Below are positions 1 through 7,486 of a stretch of DNA of 9,017 bases, one piece after another. Source of the stretch: Sphingobacteriales bacterium. GTDB lineage: Bacteria; Bacteroidota; Bacteroidia; Chitinophagales; UBA2359. The DNA is taken from contig JADKCK010000089.1 in the NCBI GenBank assembly GCA_016718845.1, positions 1 through 9,017 of the forward strand, given 5' to 3'. The position numbers and the translations under genes were made by a program. Numbering within the stretch: position 1 is the stretch's first letter; the number at the start of each line of letters is the position of its first letter. Under the pieces are notes generated by a model. It made no database searches, was not told where the DNA came from, and saw only the letters and a list, made by a program, of their open reading frames with translations.

Positions 1-145
1 AACTTTGCATGGAGCAACGCTGCAACAACCGAACCTAACCGGTTTTAACGAGGCGGTACTTATACGGTAACTGTTACTGATAACAAGGTGCTCAACAACA
101 ACCAGCGTTACTATTACCGACCCAACTTGCGAACAACCAACAGGT
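1..145 (+). other. Tail of a SprB-type repeat domain (in the adhesin)
   Basis: With two or three small frame corrections this stretch reads WSNAATTE, then GGTYTVTVTDNKGCSTTT, then SVTITDPTC. That is the pattern of the SprB repeat (a WSnG..t..l..G.Y.vtVtD..GC...... core ending in a Pro). SprB is the mobile gliding adhesin of Flavobacterium; this repeat class is common in giant Bacteroidota surface proteins. Its presence at the left edge suggests that more SprB repeats lie upstream in the same gene. The breaks fall near base 40-50 (an extra T making TAA) and near 88-92. Confidence 0.7.
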
Positions 146-3100
146 TCAATTAGCGACTTTGTGGAACGACGCTAACGGTGACGGCGTACAAGGCTGAGCG
201 AAACAGGCATACCAGGTATCACTGTTTACTTTTGTACGATAGCAATGGCGATGTAATTGCCACTACTACTACCATTGATAATGGCAACTACGTATTTGAT
301 AACACCTGCTGGCGACTATACGGTAGTAGTTGGTTCGAGATACCTGACGGAACAAACCCAAAGCACACCTACAAGTGTAGTGTAACCTTAACGCAGGTCA
401 GGAACTATCACCACCGTTGATTTTGGCTTCACACCAATCCCAGCAGGCTCAATTGGCGACTTTGTATGGAACGACACCAACGGTGACTGTACAAGAGCCC
501 CAGGCAAGAACGGGCATACCAGGTATCACTGTTGCTGTACGATAGCAATGGCAGTGTAATTGCCACCACTACTACCGACGATAATGGCAGCTACGTATTT
601 GAAGGCTTACCTGCTGGCGATTATACGGTAATTGTGGGTCAAGGTCCTGACGGAACTACACCAAGTACTCCATCAAGCATAACTGTTACCTTAGCACCAG
701 GCGAAGACATCACTACCGTTGATTTTGGCTACACCTATGGTACCAGAGTTAGGTTCAATTGGTGACTTTGTATGGTTAGATACCAACGGTGACGGCGTAC
801 AAGACTGAGGCGAAACAGGTATTCCAAGTGTTATTGTTACGTTGTACGATAGCAATGGCGATGTATTAGCTACTACCACTACCGACCAACAACGGCGGAT
901 ATATTTTCAACGATTTACCTGCTGGCGATTATACGTAATCGTAGGCCTCGGGTCCCGTTGATACAACACGCAAACACCTACTAGCGTAAGTGTTGCATTG
1001 GGCGAAAACGAAGACTATTTGGATGCTGACTTTGGCTTCACACCAATCCCAACAGGCTCTATGGCGACTTTGTATGGAACGACACCAACGGTGACGGTGT
1101 ACAAGACCTGGTACGAAACAGGCATACCAGGTGTCACTATTACTTTGTACGATAGCAATGGCGATGTAATTGCCACTACTAAGCCGACGATAATGGCAAC
1201 TACGTATTTGATAACTTACCTGCTGGCGACTATACAGTAGTAGTTGGTTCCGGGTGCTGACGGAACAAACCCGGGCACACCTACAAAAATTAGCCAGATG
1301 TAACCTAACACCAGGTCAAGACATCACCACCGTTGATTTTGGCTTCACACCAATCCCCGGCTCAAATTGGGGACTCTGTATGGAAGGCCCTTGGTGGTGG
1401 ACGGCGTACAAGTTCCCAAAAGCGAAACTGGTCTTCCAGGTGTTACCATTACCTTGTACGATAGCAATGGCGATGTAATTGCCACTACTACCACCGATAG
1501 CAATGGCAACTACGTATTTGAAGGCTTACCTGCTGGCGATTATACTGTAACAGTTGGCTCCGGGGTCCTGACGGAACAAACCTAAGACACCTACAAGTGT
1601 AGATGTGAAAAAACTTAACACCCAGGTCAAGACATCACCACATTGATTTTAGTTTGCAAACTTAGCTTAATTGACCACGAACTTTGTAGGGAACGACACC
1701 GATGGTGACCGTACAAGACCCAGGCGAAACAGGCATACCGGAGGTATCATTGTTACTTTGTACGATGATAACGGCAACATAACTAAAACTACCACTACCG
1801 ACCAAAATGGTAACTACGTATTTGACAACTTACTTCTGGCGACTATACTAGTAATTGTAGGCTCTGGTCCCTGACGGAACAGTCCCAAGCACCCTACAAG
1901 TGTAGATTACCTAGCACCAGGTCAAGACATCTACTACGGTTGACTTGGTTTTACACCAATACCAACAGGTCCGATTGGCGACTTTGTGGAACGACACCGA
2001 TGCTGACGGCGTACAAGACCCAGGCGAAACAGGCATACCAGGGTGTTACTTTAAGTTTGTATGACACCAAAGGCAATTTAGTAGCAACTACAACCACCGA
2101 CCAAAACGGTAACCGCATTTGATAATCACCTGCCGATGAATATACCGTAATCGTAGGTCAAGATCCTGACGGAACTAAACCCAGTACTCCATCGCATTAA
2201 GCGTTACCTTAGCACCAGGCGAAGACATCACCACCGTTGATTTTGGTTTTACACCTGTAATACCCGAGTTAGGCCCAATTGTGACTTTGTACGGAACGAC
2301 ACCGATGGCGACGGCGTACAAGACCTAGGCGAAACAGGCATACCAGGTATCATTGTTACTTTATACGATAGCAACGGCGATGTAATTGCCACTACAACTA
2401 CCAAATCCAAAACGGTAACTATGTATTTGATAATCACCTGCTGGCAACTATACCGTAACAGAACAGTGTCCTGAAAGTACCGAGCCATCTACCCCAACAA
2501 GCAAACACGTAACATTGGGAGAAGGCGAAGATTATGAAATGCCGACTTTGGCTTTAACCACTACCAACAAGCTCTATCGGCGACTTTGTATGGTTTGATA
2601 ACGATGGCGATGGCACCCAAGATGCTAACGAACCTGGTATCCCAGGCATCACCGTTACCTATACCAAAACGGACAACCTATTGCCACTACTACCACCAAT
2701 GCAAATGGTGCCACTTGTTCGACGACTCACAATTAGGTAACTATACCGTTGCTTAGTAGGTCAGAGTCCCGCCGACCACAACCTAACTACACCCAACCAA
2801 TATAACGTAACACTAACCGAAACACAACCTGATGTATTAACAGCCGACTTTAGCTTTGTACCCGAACCAGGTATGATTGGTAACTTTGTATGGCCTAGAT
2901 GCAGATGCAGATGGCTTCCAAGATCCAAGCAAGTAGGCGTACCGAATGGCTGTAATTGCATTATCAACTCGCAAGGCGACACTATTTACGTAACAACCAA
3001 CGACTTTGGCTACTACTTGTTCGACAACTTACCCCAGACGAGTATAGTAGTATTGATTTCTACCCCAACGGTCTGACACCTACTACTCCAACTAGCGAAG

Positions 3101-6100
3101 CGGTAAGTACAACCTGGCGAAGAGTACTTAGATACTAACTTGGTTTAACACCTGCTGTTGAACTTGGCTCAATTGGAAACTACGTATGGTTAGATAAGGA
3201 TGGCGACGGACAACAAGACGGTAACGAACCTGGCGTATCGGGTGTTACTGTACAATTTAAACGCCGTTACTAAACACACTAACTAGTACTACCACCACAG
3301 ATGCTAGCGGTGCGTATTTATTCACCGACTTGCCTGCGAAAGCTGTTATGTAGTATTTACATCACCTAACGGTTATTTGTTTACTTCAATAACCAAGGTA
3401 ACGATGCCACCGACAGCGATGCAAACACTAACGGACAAACAGGCACTAATACCCTTGCACAAGGCGAAGATAACCTAACCGGTTGATGCTGGTTTAGTAT
3501 TACCTGCTAGCTCAGGCGATTTTGTATGGCAAGATTTAGATGCCTTTGATAATCAATACGATTTAGGCGAACCTGTTCTTCCTAACGTAACTGTACAATT
3601 GTTTGATAGTAACGGACTAACCATGGCACAACCACCGATGCACAAGGTATCTACGGATTTAGTAACTTATTGCCCGCACCTACACCGTAGTTCTACCGCA
3701 ATTAGTAAATGGTTTAGTTGCCGAAAACGGCATAAGCATTACCACCAACCTAGTTTCGGGCGAAACCGACTTAACCCTCGACTTCCCTTATGTTGTACCA
3801 GGTGTTATTGGCGATTTTGTTTGGTTAGATATAGACGAAGATGGCAACCAAGACCAAGGTGAACCAGGCATTGGAAGGTATTACCGTAATATTGTACCTA
3901 AATGGTAGACAAAATTGCCACTACTACCACCAATGCTAATGGCACCTACTTATTCGAGAACTTAGCACCAGGTAACTATACCGCTTTGTCTAACATACCC
4001 GATGGATTTGGTTATACCACTCCACAAACAGTTAGCCACACCTTACTACAAGGCGAAGTATTCTTGGATGCCGACTTTGGTTTAACTTACGATGTCCCTG
4101 GACAAGAAATTCCACAAGATGTTTGTACGCCAATATTTACAGCTACCGAATTGTGTGTTGATTTGCCTAATGGATACGAAATTACCGACTACCAATCTGT
4201 GTTTGATTGTAACATTAGCAACGTAACACAAAGCTGTATAACTTATACTCCGTTCCCTGGCTTTACAGGTACCGATACTGTTACTATTACTTTCTGCGAA
4301 ATTGGCAATCCAAACAACTGCTTAGAGCAAGTATTTTATGTGCATGTAGGTTGTACAGCACCACAAGCTAACCAAGACGAGGCGTTTATCCACACCAACT
4401 CGGTAGTTATCAATGGTCAAACAACCAACACTACTAATGGATACCAAGGTATTAATATTGATGTACTCGACAACGACTTCAGCTGCTACGTATTGAACAA
4501 CCCAACCATTGTAATTCCACCAATGCACGGAACAGCAACCGTAAATCCAGCAACAGGCGAAATTGTTTATGTACCTAACTCCAGGCTTTAGTGGTGTTGA
4601 TACGCTTACTTACCAAACTTGTAACAACGATGCAACTTGTAACTTGTGCGATGAAACAATCGTTATCATCCATGTAGATCCACAACCCGAAGATTGTGAA
4701 ACTTTTGAAGCTAACATTTGTGTAGAACCATTGCAACCAGAAACAGTATGTCCAACCTTCTGTATTGACGGCTCGTGGCATATAACTAGTGCAACAGCGG
4801 GCTACTTTACAGGATGCGTAATACAAGTAGTAGATGATTGTGTAACTTACACAGCCCTACCGCTACAAACTGGCAACGATACCATTACCGTAATTGCATG
4901 TAGCGATGCTAACCCAACAATGTGCGACACTGCATACATCTATGTACACATTGGTAACTGCACCGCCGCCACCTGCTTGCGAAACATGGACAACTACTTT
5001 CTGTACAGCTCCATACGTAACAAACACCATCTGCTCAGTATTCTGTCCCTGCCGGTAATTACACCATCACAAGTGTAACAAACCTAGACAGTATTGACTG
5101 TAATATTACCATTAACAATGGTTGCGTACAATATCAAGGTTTCCCAACCATTAACGATATTAACGATGTATTAACCATTATTGGCTGTGCAAATGGCGTT
5201 TGCGATACAGCTTATGCCTACATCACTGTAAGCAACAACTGTAATGGCACACCTAACCAAGCACCTGTAGCAGTTGATGATAGCGGCACATCTACCAATG
5301 GCAACCCCGTTACCATTAACGTATTAGGCAACGACTACGACCCAGATGGCGACCCATTGACACTTACCGTAACACAACAACCTGCAAATGGCACACTAAC
5401 TGTAAATGGTGGTAACATTACCTACACGCCTAACCCAGGCTTTAACGGTACTGATACTTACAACTACCAAATCTGCGACGATGCAACACCACCATTGTGC
5501 GACCAAGCTACGGTAACTATTACCGTAACCGGTAACTCAACACCACCTGTTGCAGTAGATGATAGTGGCACATCGGACGGCGGCTTGCCTGTTACTATCA
5601 ACGTAATAAGCAACGACTACGACCTTGATGGCGATGCAATTAGTGTAACGTCTTATACGCAACCTGCAAACGGTACTATTACCGTTAATGGTAGCCAATT
5701 TACTTACACACCTAATGCAGGCTTTTAACGGTACAGACTCGTTCATGTACCAAATTTGCGACAACGATGGCAACTGCGACATGGCAACTGTTACCATTAC
5801 AGTTATCAACAATGCTTGCGAAGACACCTTTATATTATGCGCAGAACCGATGCAGCCAGTACAAATCACCCCATCATTCTGTGGTGCAGGTCGCCCGGAC
5901 AATCACATCGGCTACTACTACCTTTAACTATAGTATCCAAATTATTGACAACACAACCGTACAGTCTCGCTTTACCGTTGTTTGTTGGTTCAGAAACCAT
6001 TACTATTGTAGGTTGCACACCGCTTGGCGTTTGTGATACCCTTTACTATGTAATTGATGTAACCGACGATTGCCAAGAATCTGGACGTATTTATGTACAA

Positions 6101-6434
6101 GACGAAAACAATGCTCAACACATTGCCGAAGTATTAGCACAAGACAGAAAAGTACGCCTAACAAATGCCACTGCTACCCAGTTGTCGATAAACAACGTAT
6201 ATCCTGTACCTGCTACCAACTTTGTAAATGTAGCATTTGTATCGCCAAGCAACGCAACAGCTACCTTAACCATAACAGACCTAACCGGACGTGTAATGAC
6301 AACTAACCGTGTAGATGCTCAACAAGGCAGCAACACAGTTAATATCAACCTTAACGGTTACACCGCTGGGTATGCATATGGTAACTATTAGCACCGAAAA
6401 CGCAACCGCTAATACCCTATTTATCAAACAGTAG
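1..6434 (+). CDS. Giant T9SS-exported repeat adhesin, 5'-partial and broken by many frameshifts
   Basis: This is one large surface protein, seen only from its middle to its C-terminus; the start is left of the window. Joining frames gives: SprB-repeat tail, about 13 SdrD_B-like domains, four Cys-rich modules interleaved with three Ig/cadherin-like domains, and a C-terminal T9SS sorting domain. Such proteins are exported through the type IX system and held on the cell surface, where they serve in adhesion or gliding; that role is inferred from the domain classes. No single frame is open across it. The longest clean stretches are 3902-4591, about 4581-4961, 5048-5728 and about 5970-6371. The true end is the TAG at 6432-6434, reached only after correcting an extra base near 6371; the uncorrected frame stops early at 6389-6391. 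Family motifs are still readable across every break, and indels concentrate in the near-identical repeats. I therefore judge most breaks to be consensus errors, but a decaying pseudogene remains possible. A hairpin follows at 6475-6514. Confidence 0.85.
146..4092 (+). repeat. Tandem array of about 13 SdrD_B / Cna-B-like domain repeats (~300 bp each)
   Basis: Each unit opens with a GDFVW-like motif, followed by a calcium-loop-like NDTNGDGVQDPGETGIPG stretch, a VTLYDSNGDVIATTTTD strand pair, NGNYVFDNLPAGDYTV, and a closing TTVDFGFTPIP. This is the SdrD B / Cna-B fold, which forms rigid stalks. Units open near 152, 455, 761, 1063, 1370, 1675, 1977, 2281, 2579, 2879, 3175, 3515 and 3810, so the period is mostly 295-307 bp. 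Units 1-8 are almost the same at the DNA level, while 9-13 diverge. Unit 11 is longer (about 340 bp) and carries the classic DSDANTNGQTG insert. Unit 12 has a changed calcium loop (DLDAFDNQYDLGE). Unit 3 has a TGA in place of the usual Pro codon near 808. The copy number may be wrong if the assembly collapsed the array. Confidence 0.88.
4096..4354 (+). other. Cys-rich extracellular module 1 (in the adhesin)
   Basis: The stretch begins around QDVCTPIFTATELCVDL and ends at EQVFYVHVGC, about 85 residues with six Cys. Its second half (ITYTPFPGFTGTDT, then a Cys pair, then a V.V strand) copies the layout of the Ig-like domains that follow. It is clearly related to the modules at 4680, 4963 and 5811, but lacks their FC..G motif. 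I do not recognise a named family. Disulfides would fit an exported protein. The reading frame is intact here. Confidence 0.6.
4355..4676 (+). other. Ig/cadherin-like (Big_9-type) domain 1
   Basis: The motifs are INIDVLDNDFSCYVLN, HGTATVNPATGEIVYVPN, PGFSGVDTLTYQTC and ETIVIIHV. The V.DND, HGT.....G...Y.P and GFSG.DT.TY series marks the bacterial Ig/cadherin-like domain found in tandem in many large surface proteins. A one-base insertion near 4577-4580 breaks the frame between PN and PGFSG; correcting it restores the motif exactly. Extra Cys residues link it in style to the neighbouring Cys-rich modules. Confidence 0.7.
4680..4961 (+). other. Cys-rich extracellular module 2 (in the adhesin)
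   Basis: The module reads from PEDCETFEANICVEPLQP through CPTFCIDGSWHITSATAGYF, CVIQVVDDCVTYTALPLQ and DTITVIACSD to MCDTAYIYVHIGNC. It shares with modules 3 and 4 the ordered motifs CE / C..P / FC..G..ITS / C.I / C..Y..LP / DTITI..C / CDT.Y.YV.V / C. A frameshift at about 4962, just after the final Cys, marks the join with module 3. No known family is recognised. Confidence 0.6.
4963..5241 (+). other. Cys-rich extracellular module 3 (in the adhesin)
   Basis: After frame correction it begins PPPPACETWTTTFCTAPY, continues ICSVFCPAGNYTITSVTN, CNITINNGCVQYQGFP, VLTIIGCANGVCDTAY and ends TVSNNC. A run of prolines forms the hinge from module 2. An extra C at 5047-5049 breaks the frame inside the FC-PAG motif. 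It lies back to back with module 2, then Ig-like domain 2 follows. Confidence 0.6.
5260..5810 (+). other. Pair of Ig/cadherin-like (Big_9-type) domains 2 and 3
   Basis: Two close copies lie in tandem. The first runs about 5260-5532 (PVAVDDSGTS, INVLGNDYDPDGDPL, QQPANGTLTVNG, YTPNPGFNGTDTYNYQIC). The second runs about 5545-5810 (PVAVDDSGTSDGG, INVISNDYDLDGDAI, YTQPANGTITVNG, FTYTPNAGFNGTDSFMYQIC). The A.DD, NDYD.DGD, PANGT and PGFNGTD series is typical of these Ig/cadherin-like domains, and the D.DGD and NGTD loops are likely metal sites. An extra T at 5723-5726 creates a false TAA in the second copy. Confidence 0.78.
5811..6075 (+). other. Cys-rich extracellular module 4 (in the adhesin)
   Basis: The module reads NACEDTFILCAEPMQP, TPSFCGAGR, TITSATTTFNYSIQII, LALPLFVGSETITIVGC, GVCDTLYYVIDVTDDC after two frame corrections (near 5897 and 5965). 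It has fewer Cys than modules 2 and 3: the C.I and C..Y pair is replaced by S.QI and T.Q. Both Cys of a likely disulfide are thus lost together, which is what a real paired bond would predict. About 40 residues of linker follow before the sorting domain. Confidence 0.58.
6191..6434 (+). other. T9SS type A C-terminal sorting domain
   Basis: The stretch reads NNVYPVPATNFVNVAF, ATLTITDLTGRVMTTNRV, GSNTVNINLNGYTAG, then after removal of one extra T near 6371 MHMVTISTENATANTLFIKQ and a stop. This matches the type A sorting domain: a YPNPA-like opening (here YPVPA), a DL.GR.V strand, G.N...INL..Y.AG, a V.I strand and a final K near the stop. It directs passage through the outer-membrane T9SS and cleavage or anchoring at the surface. 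It shows that 6434 is the true 3' end of the adhesin. Confidence 0.9.
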
Positions 6435-6474
6435 TCCGTGCCGCCACCCAACGTACTTAAACGCTGAATAATAA

Positions 6475-6514
6475 AACAACATCCCCGCCTCTGACAAAGA
6501 GGCGGGGATTGTTG
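6475..6514 (+). terminator. GC-rich hairpin after the adhesin gene, probable terminator
   Basis: ATCCCCGCCTCT at 6481-6492 pairs perfectly with AGAGGCGGGGAT at 6498-6509 around a 5-nt loop (GACAA). The stem extends with CAAC/GTTG around one bulged T. It begins about 46 bp after the adhesin stop. The tail (GTTGCTTTAG) is only weakly T-rich, so it may act as a weak or 3'-protecting hairpin rather than a strong terminator. Confidence 0.7.
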
Positions 6515-6524
6515 CTTTAGGTGT

Positions 6525-6752
6525 AGCGATTGTGAAGATAGCGATTGTGAAGATAGCGATTGTGAAGATAGCGATTGTGAAGATAGCGATTGTGAAGAAG
6601 ATAGCGATTGTGAAGATAGCGATTGTGAAGATAGCGATTGTGAAGATAGCGATTGTGAAGATAGCGATTGTGAAGATAGCGATTGTGAAGATAGCGATTG
6701 TGAAGATAGCGATTGTGAAGATAGCGATTGTGAAGATAGCGATTGTGAAGAT
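6525..6752. repeat. Minisatellite: 15 tandem copies of a 15-bp unit
   Basis: The unit is AGCGATTGTGAAGAT. Fourteen copies are exact; the fifth (6585-6602) is 18 bp with an extra AAG. The array starts 15 bp after the GC-rich hairpin and ends at a sharp change to AGTAATGTTGAGCGAAGC. There are no spacers, so it is not a CRISPR array. The unit has no internal dyad. Because 15 is a multiple of 3, several frames stay open on both strands (AIVKI or SDCED on +, IFTIA on -), but none has a credible start, ribosome site or independent codon signal. I call it non-coding; it would be prone to slippage. Confidence 0.95.
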
Positions 6753-6898
6753 AGTAATGTTGAGCGAAGCCAAAACGCGAAACTATTTAAAATAGAATGC
6801 AGATTATCCTAATTTTTATGATTGCTTATGATTTGAGGGTATTAGCTACTTGGTGCTGATAAATTAACCATCATTCGCTAAACCTTTGGCATCTCCCA
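6753..6898. other. Intergenic stretch with a possible dispersed-repeat remnant
   Basis: The first part (ATGTTGAGCGAAGCCAAAAC, about 6758-6777) resembles the TGAGCGAAG-containing repeats often scattered between genes of Bacteroidota. I recall this pattern and cannot check it here. The rest is AT-rich, with a short direct repeat (TTATGATT twice, near 6816-6833) and a weak CTATTT/AAATAG dyad near 6783-6795. I see no gene, RNA or promoter in it. Confidence 0.3.
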
Positions 6899-6946
6899 AA
6901 AACAAAACCTCCTCTTGCCCACAATAGCAAGAGGAGGTTTTGTTTT
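6899..6946. terminator. Bidirectional rho-independent terminator
   Basis: A perfect 20-bp stem: 6899-6918 (starts AAAACAAAACC, ends CTCTTGC) pairs with 6927-6946, around an 8-nt loop CCACAATA. The inner stem is GC-rich. The outer stem supplies an A tract on one side and a T tract on the other, so either strand gives a hairpin followed by Us. It sits 35 bp after the stop of the small - strand gene and downstream of the adhesin, which suits the meeting point of two convergent units. Confidence 0.88.
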
Positions 6947-6980
6947 CTTAATTTTACAAAACGGTACAAAAACAGAACAA

Positions 6981-7178
6981 TTAGGGTATCGAAACTTCAT
7001 TTACTTTTGCCACAGCTACAGTATCCTGTTTGCTAACGTTTGGGTTAGCGGTGCTAAATAACCAAAAGTTGGTAAGCAATAATAAAGAACTAAGAACAAG
7101 AAGTAATAAAAATTTAACAGAAAAAATACTCGACGAAGATGGCGAGTTGGGGTTAGATAGTGTGCTGTAATAAGTCAT
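6981..7178 (-). CDS. Small putative membrane protein, 65 aa, unknown function
   Basis: I do not recognise a family. The protein has a Ser/Asn/Pro-rich N-terminus of about 20 residues, one strongly hydrophobic segment at about residues 22-41 (FLLLLVLSSLLLLTNFWLF), and a polar tail of about 24 residues. It could be a single-pass inner-membrane protein, or a secreted peptide whose hydrophobic segment is a late signal sequence. The start ATG (7176-7178) has no obvious Shine-Dalgarno, which is usual in Bacteroidota, and I found no clear TAnnTTTG box upstream. Support for it being real comes mainly from the bidirectional terminator placed 35 bp past its stop. A chance ORF in AT-rich DNA is the alternative. 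Confidence 0.45.
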   Translation of the reverse strand: MTYYSTLSNPNSPSSSSIFSVKFLLLLVLSSLLLLTNFWLFSTANPNVSKQDTVAVAKVNEVSIP

Positions 7179-7369
7179 GGCTTAGGGGATGTTTTGTGTG
7201 TACTAATGAAAAAAGTGTGCCAAAAATGCAAGTTTAGGCTAAAAACAGAAAAAAAGAAGCAAACTAACTTAGTTTTGTGCTTGTATAAACGATAAAAAGC
7301 CAGCTTTGGTTGCTTAGTAATAGTTAAATAAGGTTAAAAGGGTAGGAGAGAGGTGTTTTTTGCTACACA

Positions 7370-7389
7370 GCAGCCCATTAATGGGCTGC
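7370..7389. repeat. Perfect 20-bp palindrome
   Basis: GCAGCCCATT followed directly by AATGGGCTGC; the two halves are exact reverse complements with no loop. It lies 97 bp past the transposase stop. No T tract follows on the - strand (there TGTGTAGCAAAAAAC), so a standard terminator is unlikely. It could be a protein-binding dyad, a REP-like repeat, or part of the left end of the IS element. Confidence 0.75.
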
Positions 7390-7437
7390 CAATGCAACAA
7401 ACAAACGTAAAAAACAACTACAGAACGCTAATTTAGT

Positions 7438-7468
7438 TTTGATAGTACCAATACTCTGTGTAGGTTTG
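7438..7468 (+). promoter_or_regulatory. Bacteroidota-type promoter match pointing antisense into the transposase gene
   Basis: TTTG (7438-7441), a 19-nt spacer, then TAGGTTTG (7461-7468). This fits the known Bacteroidota pattern of a -33 TTTG and a -7 TAnnTTTG. Transcription would start near 7475 and run rightward, antisense to the 3' end of the transposase gene. No + strand gene follows. The TAnnTTTG box alone also occurs by chance nearby (7270-7277 and 7434-7441, without a partner), so this is a weak call. Confidence 0.3.
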
Positions 7469-7486
7469 TAATACAAAGTGAGTTGA

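Larger units (their letters stand above)
7179..7486. other. Intergenic region between the small gene and the transposase gene
   Basis: About 308 bp, AT-rich and purine-rich on the + strand (for example GAAAAAAAGAAG near 7248-7259), with no credible ORF. It holds a 20-bp palindrome (7370-7389) and a promoter-like pair of boxes (7438-7468), listed separately. The left end of the transposase element should lie in this stretch, but I found no inverted repeat that matches the sequence at the other side of the gene. Confidence 0.6.

Noticed and set aside
178..3138. Many short ORFs on both strands as separate small genes
   Set aside because: All lie in the SdrD_B array. The + ones are fragments of one protein and the - ones are shadows; none has its own start signals.
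4578..6371. Programmed +1 frameshifting in the adhesin
   Set aside because: The sites share no slippery motif or following structure, and as many in one gene would be without precedent; sequence error or decay is simpler.
6525..6752. CRISPR array
   Set aside because: The units are 15 bp and adjoin with no spacers; no cas genes are near.
6417..6773. A - strand ORF of FTIAI repeats as a membrane or beta-helix protein
   Set aside because: It runs back through the adhesin hairpin and the end of the sorting domain, and its repeats come from the same minisatellite.
6532..6795. A + strand ORF of KIAIV repeats as a gene
   Set aside because: It is only the open frame of a 15-bp tandem repeat, with a GTG start inside the repeat and no upstream signals.
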